Shown here: piece by piece, positions 1 through 9,290 of the stretch
Layout: each line of letters starts with the position of its first letter
How positions within the stretch are numbered: position 1 is the first letter of the stretch
DNA from: Mesobacillus subterraneus
GTDB taxonomy: Bacteria > Bacillota > Bacilli > Bacillales > Cytobacillaceae
Direction: 5' to 3'
Assembly: GCF_020524355.2 (NCBI RefSeq)
Contig: NZ_CP129019.1
Coordinates: 2,418,001 to 2,482,000, forward strand
DNA length: 64,000 nucleotides
The notes under the pieces: generated by a model
Seen by the model: the letters and a program-made list of their open reading frames with translations, nothing else
Database searches by the model: none
What the model was told of the DNA's origin: nothing
Position numbers and translations under genes: made by a program

Positions 1-45
1 TAACTCATAGTAGCACTCACCTTTATATTAGACTCTATACCTATT

Positions 46-163
46 AAGAATAGCGTAAGCGCCTTGGTCAGCTTCCAAGAACAGGCCGGAATACCACGAG
101 GAAGTGCTGAAACAAATCCTTTTGAAGGCCGATCTTTTAGAAGCCAGGCTCTGGAGCTGTACA
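46..163 (-). repeat. Degenerate dispersed intergenic element, copy A
   Basis: Read on the minus strand, this stretch begins with a GTACAGCTCCAGAGCC-like end and finishes with GCTGACCAAGGCGCTTACGC. The same two ends, in the same order, bound a similar-length stretch at 19548-19667 on the plus strand, with poorly conserved middles. I read both as decayed copies of one intergenic repeat family. No ORF or mobility gene is seen. The rest of 1-225 shows no supportable gene. Confidence 0.5.
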
Positions 164-225
164 TTTCTAAAAGGAAAATAGTTAATCGATAATTTCAAAT
201 ATTTTCCGTTTTGAGTTTGATAGAC

Positions 226-253
226 AAAAGAGACGGAAAAGACCGTCTCTTTT
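226..253 (-). terminator. Rho-independent terminator after the Bmp lipoprotein gene
   Basis: An 11-bp perfect stem (AAAAGAGACGG / CCGTCTCTTTT) with a 6-nt loop lies just beyond the stop codon at 262. The arm ends in a T run on the minus strand. It suggests the lipoprotein gene is transcribed separately from whatever lies to the left of the window. Confidence 0.9.
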
Positions 254-261
254 GCACTTTT

Positions 262-1356
262 TTACTTGAATAAATCTCCTTGTTCACCAGAGACCTTGAT
301 TTCTTCTGATTTAACTTTTTCGTATACTTCCTTTACCTTACCCATTGTTTCTTCGCTTAGGTTAGGGTTCTTCTCAGGAAGACCAATTCCATCGTTCTTA
401 GCATCGAAAGTCAATGTTTTTCCGCCTGGGAAATCGCCATCAATCTCAGCTTGCACCATGTCGAATGCTACCTGGTCAAGCTTCTTCATTGCTGAAGTAA
501 GGATAACTGACTTGTCACCATCGTACTTACCATCTTCAAACTGGTCAACGTCAACACCCACGATCCAGACGTTATCTCCAGCCTTTGCACGGTTCTTAGC
601 TTCGTTGATCGCTCCAACACCAACACCACCTGCAGCAGTGAAGATGACGTCTACGCCACGGTCATAGAATTGAGCTGCGATTTGTCCGCCAGCAGCCGCG
701 TTGTCGAATGAACCTTGATATACAACGTTCTCAGCTTTCATTGTTACATTAGTGTCAAGATTTTCATTTGCATACTTAAGTCCTTGCTGGAATCCCCAGT
801 TGAACTTTTGTACTGCTGGAATTTCCATTCCACCGATGAAACCAGCTTCGCCTTCCTTCAATTCAACCGCTGCAGCGACACCTGCTAGGAAACCAGACTC
901 ATGCTCAGCGAAGAATACTGCAACAGTGTTGTCTTTCACAACTGGATTGTAGTCTCCATTGTGTGGGTTCCCGTCAATGATGACGAATTTAGCATCTTCA
1001 TATTTATCTTGGGCTTGGAAAACTGCTGTTTCGAATTTAAAGCCCGGTGTAATGATAAACTTATATTCTGCATCATATAAGTTGCCGATTTCTTTTAAGT
1101 ATTCAGCTTCAGTTGTTCCAGCTGGCTTAAGGTACTTTGTCTTTACGCCAAGATCTTCCTCAGCCATCAGGATTCCTTCCCAAGTGCCCTGGTTGAAAGA
1201 TTTGTCATCAATCGTACCTGCGTCAGTAACCATACCAACTCTTAAGTCTGACTCCTTGCCCTTAGAACTGTCGCCTTCGTCGCTTCCGCAACCTGCCAAC
1301 ATTGTACCTGCTGCTAAAAGCAATGACATTACCAAACCAAATTTACGCTTTTTCAA
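262..1356 (-). CDS. Bmp-family nucleoside-binding lipoprotein (NupN-like)
   Basis: Substrate-binding lipoprotein of an ABC importer, probably for purine nucleosides. The N-terminus has a KKRK start, a hydrophobic stretch and a lipobox L-A-G-C with the lipidated cysteine at about residue 23, followed by a Gly/Ser/Lys-rich linker. The mature part starts with RVGMVTDAGTIDDKSFNQ, characteristic of the Bmp/PnrA family, and extends to 364 aa, the usual length. The start is TTG at 1356, preceded by a GGGGGG Shine-Dalgarno at 8 nt spacing. The upstream GntR gene resembles NupR, which in B. subtilis represses the guanosine importer nupNOPQ; that supports a nucleoside role. No ATPase or permease genes are visible before the window ends. 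An alternative is a Med-like Bmp protein. Confidence 0.85.
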   Translation of the reverse strand: MKKRKFGLVMSLLLAAGTMLAGCGSDEGDSSKGKESDLRVGMVTDAGTIDDKSFNQGTWEGILMAEEDLGVKTKYLKPAGTTEAEYLKEIGNLYDAEYKFIITPGFKFETAVFQAQDKYEDAKFVIIDGNPHNGDYNPVVKDNTVAVFFAEHESGFLAGVAAAVELKEGEAGFIGGMEIPAVQKFNWGFQQGLKYANENLDTNVTMKAENVVYQGSFDNAAAGGQIAAQFYDRGVDVIFTAAGGVGVGAINEAKNRAKAGDNVWIVGVDVDQFEDGKYDGDKSVILTSAMKKLDQVAFDMVQAEIDGDFPGGKTLTFDAKNDGIGLPEKNPNLSEETMGKVKEVYEKVKSEEIKVSGEQGDLFK

Positions 1357-1442
1357 GGTTTGTACCCCCCAGAGAATGTTTGTGATTTCGCAGGAATGTT
1401 CTGAAAAACCAATCAGTTAGCGTTTTCATTTCCTTAAAAAAA

Positions 1443-2168
1443 TTAAATTCTTCTTCTAAGGACATGAAAACTGAACTTGTCGGCTTTAAAGTAATTGACC
1501 GAATAAAGAATTGGAACATCGTTATCGTCGAAATGCATCTGCTTCAACACGAGCAGTGCTGTTTCCGGATCGCATTCAAGGATGGGTGAAATCTTCTCAT
1601 GATAGCCTATTGGCTCGATTTGGGCTACTGCATATGTCACCTTTCGGTTTGATTTCACCTCAAGAAGATGAAGCAATGACTCATCCTCAAAAGAGTAATC
1701 TTCCGTCAGGATGCTTGCCGGGATCTTATCCAGACAATAGACAACAGGTTCACCATTTGCAGTTCTGACCCTTTCGACGAGTGTGATTTCATCATCAAGC
1801 GAGCATGAAAAACGACGAATATCTTCTTCGGTTGGCCCAGTAGTCGTTGAGTTTAAGAAGATTGTTCCAGGCTTCATTCCTGCCTGCTCAATCATGCCCG
1901 TCACGCTGTTAAGCTGTTCAATACCTGATTCAAACAATGGTTTGGCATTGACAAAGGTTCCTACACCATGCCTGCGAACGATGACGTTTTCTTCTTCAAG
2001 GATTCGCAATGCTTCGCGGAGAGTCGCTCTGCTAACTCCAAGTTGTTTGGCAAGATCGAATTCTGAAGGTAATTTCTCTCTCTCTTTATATATACCTTTT
2101 TGAATATCTTGCTTCAGGTGATCGATTACTTGTAAATACAGGTGCCGGTTATCTGACTTGATCGACAT
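1443..2168 (-). CDS. nupR: GntR/HutC-family repressor, NupR-like (YmfC)
   Basis: Transcription regulator of 241 aa. An N-terminal winged-helix domain (about residues 5-75) contains the GntR signature with [22 protein letters not shown] and a GVGTFV wing. A UTRA effector domain fills roughly residues 90-235. The start is ATG at 2168, with GGAGG 8 nt upstream; a longer reading is open but has no ribosome site. Its place next to spoIIIE and a Bmp lipoprotein matches B. subtilis ymfC/nupR, the repressor of guanosine uptake. A perfect inverted repeat 28 bp upstream is a likely autoregulatory operator. Effector specificity is inferred from the neighbour and homology. Confidence 0.8.
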   Translation of the reverse strand: MSIKSDNRHLYLQVIDHLKQDIQKGIYKEREKLPSEFDLAKQLGVSRATLREALRILEEENVIVRRHGVGTFVNAKPLFESGIEQLNSVTGMIEQAGMKPGTIFLNSTTTGPTEEDIRRFSCSLDDEITLVERVRTANGEPVVYCLDKIPASILTEDYSFEDESLLHLLEVKSNRKVTYAVAQIEPIGYHEKISPILECDPETALLVLKQMHFDDNDVPILYSVNYFKADKFSFHVLRRRI

Positions 2169-2195
2169 GAGGCTTTCCTCCAACCTTTGCTCAAG

Positions 2196-2213
2196 ACATC
2201 AGACATCTGATGT
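2196..2213. promoter_or_regulatory. Perfect 8-bp inverted repeat, candidate NupR operator
   Basis: ACATCAGA-CA-TCTGATGT is a perfect inverted repeat with an A/T-rich surround, in the 5' region of the GntR gene. Size and symmetry fit a GntR dimer site. I see no clear second copy before the lipoprotein gene. The remaining gap up to 2427 is A/T-rich with no supportable gene. Confidence 0.6.
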
Positions 2214-2426
2214 ATAGCATTCCTACTAATCGAAAATACTATAACACTTTTTCTGATATAAATAAATAGTGTTTCAACAATTTGTCGAAAAAAGCTAGAA
2301 TAACCAAAATTGTCACATTTTCCGGGACAAATATCCTATTCTTTTGATACAATAGTATTTTGTAAGCGGTTTTAATAGTATGACATTTATAGATCTCATA
2401 TAGTATATACGTCCTGTATTAAAAGC

Positions 2427-2454
2427 AAAAGCCGGATGTGAGCATCCGGCTTTT
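2427..2454 (-). terminator. Terminator after spoIIIE
   Basis: A 12-bp perfect stem (AAAAGCCGGATG / CATCCGGCTTTT) with a 4-nt loop, 22 nt past the spoIIIE stop. T-rich sequence follows on the minus strand. Confidence 0.9.
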
Positions 2455-2475
2455 GTCTCTATTAAACCTATGATT

Positions 2476-4812
2476 TTATGCCTCTTCTGACTTACCCACT
2501 AGTACGTTCCTTGGTTTGCTTCCCTCGTAAGGACCTACAACTCCACGGAGCTCCATTTCATCAATCAGCCTTGCCGCTCGTGAATATCCGATTCTGAATC
2601 TCCTTTGCAGCATGGATACTGAAGCTGTTTGCATTTCTACCACAAGGTCTACAGCATCACCGTACAATTCATCGTCTACCTCTGATGTGTTCTCAGGTAC
2701 ATCTTCAGGGATCATTTCATCCTGATATTGTGCCTTTTGCTGACCAATGACGAAGTTTACAACTTCTTCAACCTCTTCATCAGATAAGAAAGCTCCCTGC
2801 ACCCTGACAGGCTTGGATGCACCAACCGGCAGGAACAGCATATCTCCTCTTCCTAGCAGCTTTTCGGCGCCGCCCATATCAAGAATCGTCCGTGAGTCAG
2901 TCATCGATGAAACTGCAAATGCAATTCTTGACGGAATATTTGCTTTAATCACCCCTGTAATGACATCGACAGACGGTCTCTGTGTAGCAATGATCAGATG
3001 GATACCCGCAGCACGGGCCATCTGTGCCAGCCTGGTAATTGAATCTTCAACATCAGACGATGCCACCATCATTAAGTCAGCCAGCTCGTCCACGATTACG
3101 ACAATGAATGGAAGCAGTGGCTGGTTCGCTTCTTCCTCGCTATTATACCTTTTAATATATTCATTGTAGCCTTCTATATTCCTTGTACCAGTATGTGAGA
3201 AGAGCTCATAGCGCCGCTCCATCTCACTGACCACTTTTTTCAGTGCCTGAGATGCTTTCTTGGCATCAGTGACAACAGGGGCAAGCAAATGTGGAACTCC
3301 ATTATAAACATTCAACTCTACCATTTTCGGATCAATCATCATCAGTTTGACTTCATGAGGCTTTGCCTTCATGAGTATACTCGTGATAATACCGTTAATA
3401 CACACACTCTTTCCGCTTCCCGTAGCACCCGCTACAAGAAGGTGGGGCATCTTATTTAGTTCAGCAAGCACTGCTTCACCCGTAATATCGCGTCCTAGAC
3501 CAATTTGCAGTTTTGACCCTGGTTTATTGTGCTGCTTGGATTCGATAACTTCCCGTAAAGAAACCATTGCCACCTCGGAATTAGGCACTTCTATTCCAAT
3601 AGCTGATTTTCCGGGTATTGGGGCTTCAATCCTGATATCCTTCGCAGCCAAAGCTAAGGCCAAATCATCATTCAGGCTTACAATTCTGCTCACTTTTACC
3701 CCAACATCGGGGTGGACCTCATATTTCGTAACAGCAGGACCTAAATGTACCTGGGTTACTCTTGCCTTTACGCCAAAGCTGTGAAATGTACGTTCAAGCT
3801 TTGCTGCATTGGCATGGATCATTTCGTATTCTCCGCTCTGGTCGGTTTTATTCGGCAGCTTCAATATATCTATCGGCGGCAGCTCATATGAGGTATTTTC
3901 TACTTCAGTGAAAGTAATGGCCTGCGGCAATTCGTCACCATTACCCTCTGCTTCAGTTGCAGTTTTATCCTTCTTCTCCTGCTGCTGAGTTTGCGCTTCA
4001 CCAGTGTTTGCATATGCTCGCTCCGCAAAACTGGAGATGATTGGTTCCGAGGCTGGTTCTGGAGCAAGGTCAATTGTTTTGTCAACAGACGCTTCCTGAG
4101 AATCTGGATGTTTGCTCCCGGTTTTTGCCTGATTCGTTTCGAGCTTCTTGGCTTCCTTTTTATGCTGTTGATCTTCTTTCCATTGCTTTAGATCTTCAAT
4201 GAATGAAACCCATTGGCCTTTAATAAAACTGCCAACTGGTGTAATTACTTTCCCTGCAACTTCACTAAAGGTCTTTCCTGTTACCAGAATCGCTCCAATG
4301 ATGATCAGAAGAAATGCAATTAATTGAGATCCTGCCGCATCAAACAAAAAGTAAAACAACGCAAACATTACAGCCCCAATCATCCCGCCTCCAAGGTCTG
4401 TCGTGCTTGTCTCACCTTTGGCCTCCATTACAAATAAATCAAAAGTATTCTTAATGACACTTGGTTCCTCGAACTTGCCTCCATTGGATAACAGTTCAAA
4501 TAACGTTACGTGGCTTAATAATAAGATTGCACCAACTATGAGGTATGTACCAATTAATTTGATATGGAAAATAAATGGGAGACTTCGTTTCCACATAATA
4601 TAAATACTGAACACGACCAGTCCTACCAGACTGAGCATATACCATTCCCCGAAGAAAAAGCGGAAAAACATTACGACCGCCCGTCCTACGGCACCCAAAT
4701 CCGCCATCGCTATGATGACCAATGCGAGCAGTGCTAACCCGGCAAGTTCATATTGAACTGTTGATTTCAATGTACTCTTCTTTCTCGATTGCCGTCTTTT
4801 CTTTTTGACCAT
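2476..4812 (-). CDS. spoIIIE: DNA translocase SpoIIIE/FtsK
   Basis: Hexameric ATP-driven DNA pump that clears chromosome from the septum, moving the forespore chromosome during sporulation. The 778 aa are close to the family's usual length. The first ~170 residues hold several membrane segments. A charged, low-complexity linker (about 200-320) follows. The motor domain has a Walker [10 protein letters not shown] near residue 465, a Walker B-like [13 protein letters not shown] and the [12 protein letters not shown] segment. The C-terminal gamma winged helix, which reads polar DNA sequences, is visible as [21 protein letters not shown] near the end. It sits beside tepA/ylzJ as in B. subtilis. 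The vegetative FtsK-type paralogue SftA is normally elsewhere and has different membrane topology. Confidence 0.96.
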   Translation of the reverse strand: MVKKKRRQSRKKSTLKSTVQYELAGLALLALVIIAMADLGAVGRAVVMFFRFFFGEWYMLSLVGLVVFSIYIMWKRSLPFIFHIKLIGTYLIVGAILLLSHVTLFELLSNGGKFEEPSVIKNTFDLFVMEAKGETSTTDLGGGMIGAVMFALFYFLFDAAGSQLIAFLLIIIGAILVTGKTFSEVAGKVITPVGSFIKGQWVSFIEDLKQWKEDQQHKKEAKKLETNQAKTGSKHPDSQEASVDKTIDLAPEPASEPIISSFAERAYANTGEAQTQQQEKKDKTATEAEGNGDELPQAITFTEVENTSYELPPIDILKLPNKTDQSGEYEMIHANAAKLERTFHSFGVKARVTQVHLGPAVTKYEVHPDVGVKVSRIVSLNDDLALALAAKDIRIEAPIPGKSAIGIEVPNSEVAMVSLREVIESKQHNKPGSKLQIGLGRDITGEAVLAELNKMPHLLVAGATGSGKSVCINGIITSILMKAKPHEVKLMMIDPKMVELNVYNGVPHLLAPVVTDAKKASQALKKVVSEMERRYELFSHTGTRNIEGYNEYIKRYNSEEEANQPLLPFIVVIVDELADLMMVASSDVEDSITRLAQMARAAGIHLIIATQRPSVDVITGVIKANIPSRIAFAVSSMTDSRTILDMGGAEKLLGRGDMLFLPVGASKPVRVQGAFLSDEEVEEVVNFVIGQQKAQYQDEMIPEDVPENTSEVDDELYGDAVDLVVEMQTASVSMLQRRFRIGYSRAARLIDEMELRGVVGPYEGSKPRNVLVGKSEEA

Positions 4813-4890
4813 TTTATCACCTGAATATTTTTAGCTTCACTATCAGCATTATCAATGAGTCCTGTCCTCAAACTTTAGTTAAGAAGAAAA

Positions 4891-4908
4891 GCAGCCTTAT
4901 TCGGCTGC
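4891..4908 (-). terminator. Terminator after ylzJ
   Basis: Stem GCAGCC/GGCTGC with a 6-nt loop, followed on the minus strand by TTTTCTTCTT. It ends the tepA-ylzJ unit, about 170 nt past the ylzJ stop. The remainder of the gap to 5079 shows nothing else I can support. Confidence 0.75.
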
Positions 4909-5079
4909 CAATGCTTTAGTGTATCCATATTATATCATATCTGCCAGTAGAACTGGCACAATCGTTTATTAATTAGCTGGGATGGAGCAGTTTTCGAGGA
5001 AGCCATTAATCGTTTTTACTTTTTAACCTCCGTATTAATGCATGTGTTAATTTAACAATAGGTTGAGAAGGCAACTTAT

Positions 5080-5289
5080 CTAGGAAAGTGTAATTGTCGA
5101 ACCTGGTAAACATGTAGGTTCCATGTAATGGTTTGGATCGGTACTCATTACCCTTACTACCCGATACTCGTGATTATCAGTCAATTCAGCCATAATAGGG
5201 ATTCCATTATAGCTTACCATAACCTGGTTTAAAGCTCCCTCTTCTGGAGGGAAAACCTGCTCATGCGGCATCATCGTATAAAGGATCAT
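5080..5289 (-). CDS. ylzJ: YlzJ-like small protein
   Basis: A 69-residue protein with no membrane segment or known motif, matching the YlzJ family of short conserved Bacillus proteins found directly after tepA. Its ATG overlaps the tepA stop by 4 nt (ATGA), so the two are translationally coupled. Function unknown; the constant pairing with tepA suggests a related role. Confidence 0.8.
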   Translation of the reverse strand: MILYTMMPHEQVFPPEEGALNQVMVSYNGIPIMAELTDNHEYRVVRVMSTDPNHYMEPTCLPGSTITLS

Positions 5290-6026
5290 TGTACAATCAC
5301 TTCAGACTTTTGTTTATTCATATCAATTAATTCATTTAACTTTTTCATCGCCTGTCCTATACCGCCGACTTCATGGATCAGACCAGTCTCAACTGCATCA
5401 TGTCCGACAACGTTCGTTCCGATATCCCGTGTAAGGTTTCCTTTGGCGAACATCAACTCTTTGAATGTTTCTTCAGCGATATTGGAATGCTTGGTAACAA
5501 AGTTAACTACTCTTTCCTGCATTTTATCGAGATATTCAAAAGTTTGCGGAACACCAATGACGAGTCCGGTCAACCTTATCGGATGAATTGTCATTGTGGC
5601 TGTCCCCGCAATGAAAGAGTAATCACATGAAACCGCTATTGGCACTCCGATGGAATGTCCGCCGCCCAGAACAATTGAAACCGTCGGCTTCGAGAGTGAA
5701 GCCAGCATCTCGGATATAGCCAATCCTGCCTCCACATCCCCTCCTACTGTATTCAAGATGACAAGTAACCCTTCAATATTCTGATTTTGTTCAATCGCAA
5801 CAATTTGAGGGATCAAATGCTCATACTTTGTCGTTTTATTATGAGGTGGAAGCTGCATATGCCCTTCGATTTGACCGACTATCGTCAAACAATGAATTTT
5901 TGAATCCTGAGACAGCTGAGGTACATTTGTCTGACCTAGCTGTTGGATTTTCTCAAGAAGACCAGATGGTTTGTTCTCCTTATCCCCTTGCTGGTCTTCC
6001 TGGTTTTCTGATCTGAATTTATTCAT
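5286..6026 (-). CDS. tepA: ClpP-like serine protease TepA
   Basis: ClpP/crotonase-fold protease of 246 aa, called translocation-enhancing protein in B. subtilis and associated with germination and degradation of spore proteins. An N-terminal charged region (about 1-35) precedes the protease fold. [10 protein letters not shown] motif carries the likely nucleophilic serine near residue 122, and the IHPIR motif carries the likely histidine about 25 residues later. It starts at ATG 6026 with purine-rich ribosome-binding sequence upstream. It forms an operon with ylzJ. The biological substrate is not evident from the sequence. Confidence 0.88.
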   Translation of the reverse strand: MNKFRSENQEDQQGDKENKPSGLLEKIQQLGQTNVPQLSQDSKIHCLTIVGQIEGHMQLPPHNKTTKYEHLIPQIVAIEQNQNIEGLLVILNTVGGDVEAGLAISEMLASLSKPTVSIVLGGGHSIGVPIAVSCDYSFIAGTATMTIHPIRLTGLVIGVPQTFEYLDKMQERVVNFVTKHSNIAEETFKELMFAKGNLTRDIGTNVVGHDAVETGLIHEVGGIGQAMKKLNELIDMNKQKSEVIVQ

Positions 6027-6118
6027 ATCCTTATGCTCCCTTCAGGCATGATAATTTTAGTATGAACATCATCATCAATTTCATTCCAGAGCGAAGAGTG
6101 CTATACGCATTTAAAATA

Positions 6119-6144
6119 AAAAGCACTGGGATTGGCCAGTGCTT
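6119..6144 (-). terminator. Terminator after rnjB
   Basis: Stem AAAAGCACTGG / CCAGTGCTTTT just after the rnjB stop, followed by a T-rich run on the minus strand. It separates rnjB from tepA. Confidence 0.85.
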
Positions 6145-6151
6145 TTCGTGT

Positions 6152-7822
6152 TCATTTAACTTCCATAATTATTGGCATGATCATTGGGCGGCGTTTTGTT
6201 TTTTCATATAAGTATTGGCTCAGTGAATCCCGGATATCCTGTTTTAAACTGTTCCAATCAAATGATTCTTTATTTGTATTTTTCTCCACAATTTCTTTTA
6301 CGAGCGTAGTTGAATCCTTCATCAGCTTTTCGGATTCACGGACATAGACGAAGCCTCGGGAGATAATTTCCGGTCCGGCAGCAATTTTTCTGTCTGCTTT
6401 ATTCAGTGTGATGACTAAAATTAAGACACCGTCCTGCGAGAGCAGCCTGCGGTCACGGAGAACAATATTGCCCACATCTCCTACGCCGATTCCGTCAATC
6501 AATGTATTCCCTGCCTGTACTTTCTCTGTAGACTTTAATTTACCTCCAGAAATGTCAATCACGTCACCGCGGTCTGGGATGAAGATATTCTCTTCAGGTA
6601 TCCCGCATGACTGCGCTAACTTTTTGTGGGCTTTGAGCATTTTGTATTCACCGTGAACAGGAATGAAAAATTTAGGACTCATCAAATTGATCATAAATTT
6701 TAATTCTTCCTGACTCCCATGGCTTGAAACTTGAACACTTTTTTTGCTTGATACTACATTTGCTCCAGCTCGGTATAGCAAATCCATTGTCTTATAAATA
6801 AAGACTTCACTTCCCCGCAATGGAGAAGCAGCAATCAAGACTGTGTCCCCAGCCTGGATATTCACCTGAGGATGCACTTGTTTGGCCATCTTTTGCAAAG
6901 CTTCAATCGGCTCGCCCTGGCTTCCCGTAGTTAAAATAACTATCTGATTATCATTGTAATTCTTTAATTCATTTACCAGAATAATTAAGTCATCTTCAAC
7001 GTGTAAATAGCCTAGTTGTAATGCTATATCATATACGCGTTTCAGACTTTGCCCTACTACCGCTACTTTGCGGCCATTTGCCGACGCACTGTCAAAGAGG
7101 TGCTGGATCCTGTTTAGGTCAGAAGCAAAACAAGCAGCAATGATTCTGCCCTGTGCATTATAAAAAACATCAGAAAGCTCGGAAACCACGGTTGATTCAG
7201 ATGGAGTATATCCTGGTCTTTCAGCCTCTGTACTGTCAGAAAGCAGGCAGAGCACTCCTTTTTCACCGATTGCGGCCATCTTGCCTATTTCAGGCTTGTA
7301 TAGTGGGGCAGCAGCCTGATCGAATTTAAAATCCCCTGTATGTACAATCGCGCCTTCTGAAGTATTAATGCTGATGCCAACTGAATCTGGAATACTGTGA
7401 TTGGTTTTAAAAAAAGAGATAGAAACACTGTCGAAATTCACTATAGTATCTTCAGTTATTTCGTGAAAGTCAACTGAACCAGAAAATTCCTGTTCTTTCA
7501 TTTTCTCCTTCGCCAGCGCTATTGTTAGCTTAGTTCCATAGACAGGGACATTGATTTTTCGCAAAACATAAGTTAATGCGCCAATATGGTCTTCATGCCC
7601 ATGTGTCAGAAGAATTGCCTTTACCTTTTCTCTATTAGAAGTTAAATAAGAAAAATCGGGAATAACTATATCGATCCCCAGCATCTCATCTTCGGGAAAC
7701 ATTAATCCCGCGTCAACCACAAAAATATCACCGTCCACTTCGGTGATGTACATATTCTTACCAATTTCCCCTACTCCACCGAGAGCAATGATTTTTATAT
7801 TTTCATTTTTTTTCGTATTCAA
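6152..7822 (-). CDS. rnjB: Ribonuclease J2 (RNase J family)
   Basis: Metallo-beta-lactamase/beta-CASP RNase, the partner of RNase J1 in mRNA decay and 5'-end processing. The zinc-binding HGHEDH motif is at residues 74-79, so the metal ligands are intact. A conserved HTGDF motif follows, and the C-terminal oligomerisation domain is present. The 556-aa length is typical. The start is TTG at 7822 with a strong GGAGGAG upstream. The position between dapA and tepA matches B. subtilis rnjB (ymfA) rather than rnjA, which lies elsewhere. A good sigma-A promoter is seen 50-80 bp upstream and a terminator follows, so it is probably monocistronic. Confidence 0.93.
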   Translation of the reverse strand: MNTKKNENIKIIALGGVGEIGKNMYITEVDGDIFVVDAGLMFPEDEMLGIDIVIPDFSYLTSNREKVKAILLTHGHEDHIGALTYVLRKINVPVYGTKLTIALAKEKMKEQEFSGSVDFHEITEDTIVNFDSVSISFFKTNHSIPDSVGISINTSEGAIVHTGDFKFDQAAAPLYKPEIGKMAAIGEKGVLCLLSDSTEAERPGYTPSESTVVSELSDVFYNAQGRIIAACFASDLNRIQHLFDSASANGRKVAVVGQSLKRVYDIALQLGYLHVEDDLIILVNELKNYNDNQIVILTTGSQGEPIEALQKMAKQVHPQVNIQAGDTVLIAASPLRGSEVFIYKTMDLLYRAGANVVSSKKSVQVSSHGSQEELKFMINLMSPKFFIPVHGEYKMLKAHKKLAQSCGIPEENIFIPDRGDVIDISGGKLKSTEKVQAGNTLIDGIGVGDVGNIVLRDRRLLSQDGVLILVITLNKADRKIAAGPEIISRGFVYVRESEKLMKDSTTLVKEIVEKNTNKESFDWNSLKQDIRDSLSQYLYEKTKRRPMIMPIIMEVK

Positions 7823-7873
7823 GTCTACGCTCCTCCTATGTTGTTATGGCTCCGACCGTGACCAATTAATAAC

Positions 7874-7903
7874 ATTATACTTGATGACAGAAAATCTTGA
7901 CAA
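7874..7903 (-). promoter_or_regulatory. Sigma-A promoter of rnjB
   Basis: Minus-strand -35 TTGTCA (7898-7903) and a consensus -10 TATAAT (7874-7879) are separated by 18 bp. The expected transcript start leaves a leader of about 45 nt before the TTG start codon of rnjB. Confidence 0.8.
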
Positions 7904-8058
7904 CTTAATACCTTAGCTATTTATTGGCCTGAGAGGAGCTCGACTTTTTATTAATCTGCCTTTATCATTTTGAACCTAGGTTAGTGATTAATGGACATTT
8001 AGAGATCAGTAGTGGATGTAGACCAGAGCGGAGACGTCAATTGGTCAGTAAGGTGGCA

Positions 8059-8262
8059 AAATGTCTAAATAACTGAACTTAATAGACATTTGAGTCTGTG
8101 CACTTTCAAAATGTCCTGGAGACTGGTTTTATTAGACATTTCGAAGCTTGTGCGCATTCAGAATTCCAGGAAACTGGTTTTATTAGACATTTTGGAGCTT
8201 GTGCGCATTCAAAGTGTCCTGGAAACTGTATCATTAGACATTTTCAAGCATGGGCTCATTTC
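8059..8262. repeat. Four-copy ~51-bp tandem array with internal dyads
   Basis: TAGACATTT recurs at 8083, 8133, 8184 and 8235 (spacings 50, 51 and 51). Between copies the text TGGTTTTATTAGACATTT and GCTTGTGCGCATTC is well conserved in the central units. Several units pair AGACATTT with a later AAATGTCC, giving an internal dyad. An opening AAATGTCTA at 8059 pairs with TAGACATTT at 8083. The array lies between rnjB and the dapA terminator, in a 543-bp gap with no credible gene. Confidence 0.85.
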
Positions 8263-8333
8263 TTAAGCGGAATAAGTAAGTCATATGAAATTCCAGAATT
8301 TCTGAAGGTCAAAATTTGTTTTTTTTATATAAA

Positions 8334-8357
8334 AGGCCAACCCTAAAAGGTTGGCCT
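8334..8357 (-). terminator. Terminator after dapA
   Basis: Nine-bp stem AGGCCAACC / GGTTGGCCT with TTTTATAT downstream on the minus strand, starting 9 nt past the dapA stop. Confidence 0.85.
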
Positions 8358-8365
8358 AACACAGT

Positions 8366-9232
8366 TTATTGGAATAGTTTTGCTACTGCGGATCTTTCCT
8401 GTTCAGTCAATGGCACCATTGGCAAACGTACAGATCCTACATCAAGCCCTTTTAGTTGTAATGCCGTTTTAACTGGTGCCGGGCTTGGAGCCGCGAAAAG
8501 TCCTTGCATGATTGGCAGCAGTCGCTGGTGCAGGTTTGCTGCATCAGCATTCCTTCCGCTGAAGAATGCATCGACCATAGCTTGCATTTCATTTCCAATT
8601 ACATGTGAAGCTACAGATACAATACCAGTACCGCCGATTGCAAGGACTGGCAGAGTCAATCCGTCATCTCCACTGTACAGCAGAAAGTCATCCGGTGTGT
8701 TTGCGATGATTTTCGTCATGGCATTCAGGTTGCCGCTAGCTTCCTTTACAGCCACAATGTTTGGAATCCCAGCAAGTTTGATAATCGTTTCTGGCTGGAT
8801 ATTGACTACTGACCTTCCAGGAATGTTATATACCATTACTGGCAGTGAGGTAGCTTCAGCAGCAGCCTTAAAATGCTGGTATAGTCCCTCCTGGTTTGGC
8901 TTATTATAGTATGGCGCTACGATCATGATCGCGTCCACGCCGATTTCTTCTGCTTTTTTTGTCAGTTCGATGGTAGCATAAGTGTTGTTGCTGCCTGTTC
9001 CGGCAATGACAGGAACCCTCTTGTCAACAACCTTCACGACGTGCTTGAATAATGCGACTTTCTCTTCTTTAGATAGAGTCGGGGATTCACCTGTAGTCCC
9101 TGCAACAACAAGCGAATCTGTCCCGTTATCGATCAAATGGTTTACTAGCTGGGTTGTTTTATTGAAATCAATGTGACCTTTATGATCAAATGGGGTCACC
9201 ATTGCTGTAGATACTCTTCCGAATTGAACCAT
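8366..9232 (-). CDS. dapA: 4-hydroxy-tetrahydrodipicolinate synthase
   Basis: Condenses aspartate semialdehyde with pyruvate, the branch point to diaminopimelate, lysine and dipicolinate. The 288-aa TIM-barrel shows the substrate-binding GTTGE segment near the N-terminus, YNIPGR with the catalytic tyrosine at about 133, and AVKEASG with the Schiff-base lysine at about 160. The start ATG at 9232 has AGGAG upstream. It is the last gene of the dpaA-dpaB-asd-dapG-dapA cluster, and a terminator follows immediately. Its product feeds dpaA/dpaB during sporulation. Confidence 0.96.
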   Translation of the reverse strand: MVQFGRVSTAMVTPFDHKGHIDFNKTTQLVNHLIDNGTDSLVVAGTTGESPTLSKEEKVALFKHVVKVVDKRVPVIAGTGSNNTYATIELTKKAEEIGVDAIMIVAPYYNKPNQEGLYQHFKAAAEATSLPVMVYNIPGRSVVNIQPETIIKLAGIPNIVAVKEASGNLNAMTKIIANTPDDFLLYSGDDGLTLPVLAIGGTGIVSVASHVIGNEMQAMVDAFFSGRNADAANLHQRLLPIMQGLFAAPSPAPVKTALQLKGLDVGSVRLPMVPLTEQERSAVAKLFQ

Positions 9233-9290
9233 TCCTGTTCACTCCTCTTCTGAAAGGCTTCCGGCTTCAGAGGCTGAAAGCAAAATCTTA

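Noticed and set aside
8098-8346. Plus-strand open frame with 17-residue repeats (ETGFIRHF-ACAHS)
   Set aside because: It is produced by the 51-bp DNA repeat (a multiple of three), starts at GTG with no ribosome site, runs through the dapA terminator and is Cys/His rich only because of the repeated DNA.
8316-8909. 197-codon plus-strand frame antisense to dapA
   Set aside because: Serine/alanine-rich translation typical of a shadow frame opposite a real gene; no ribosome site.
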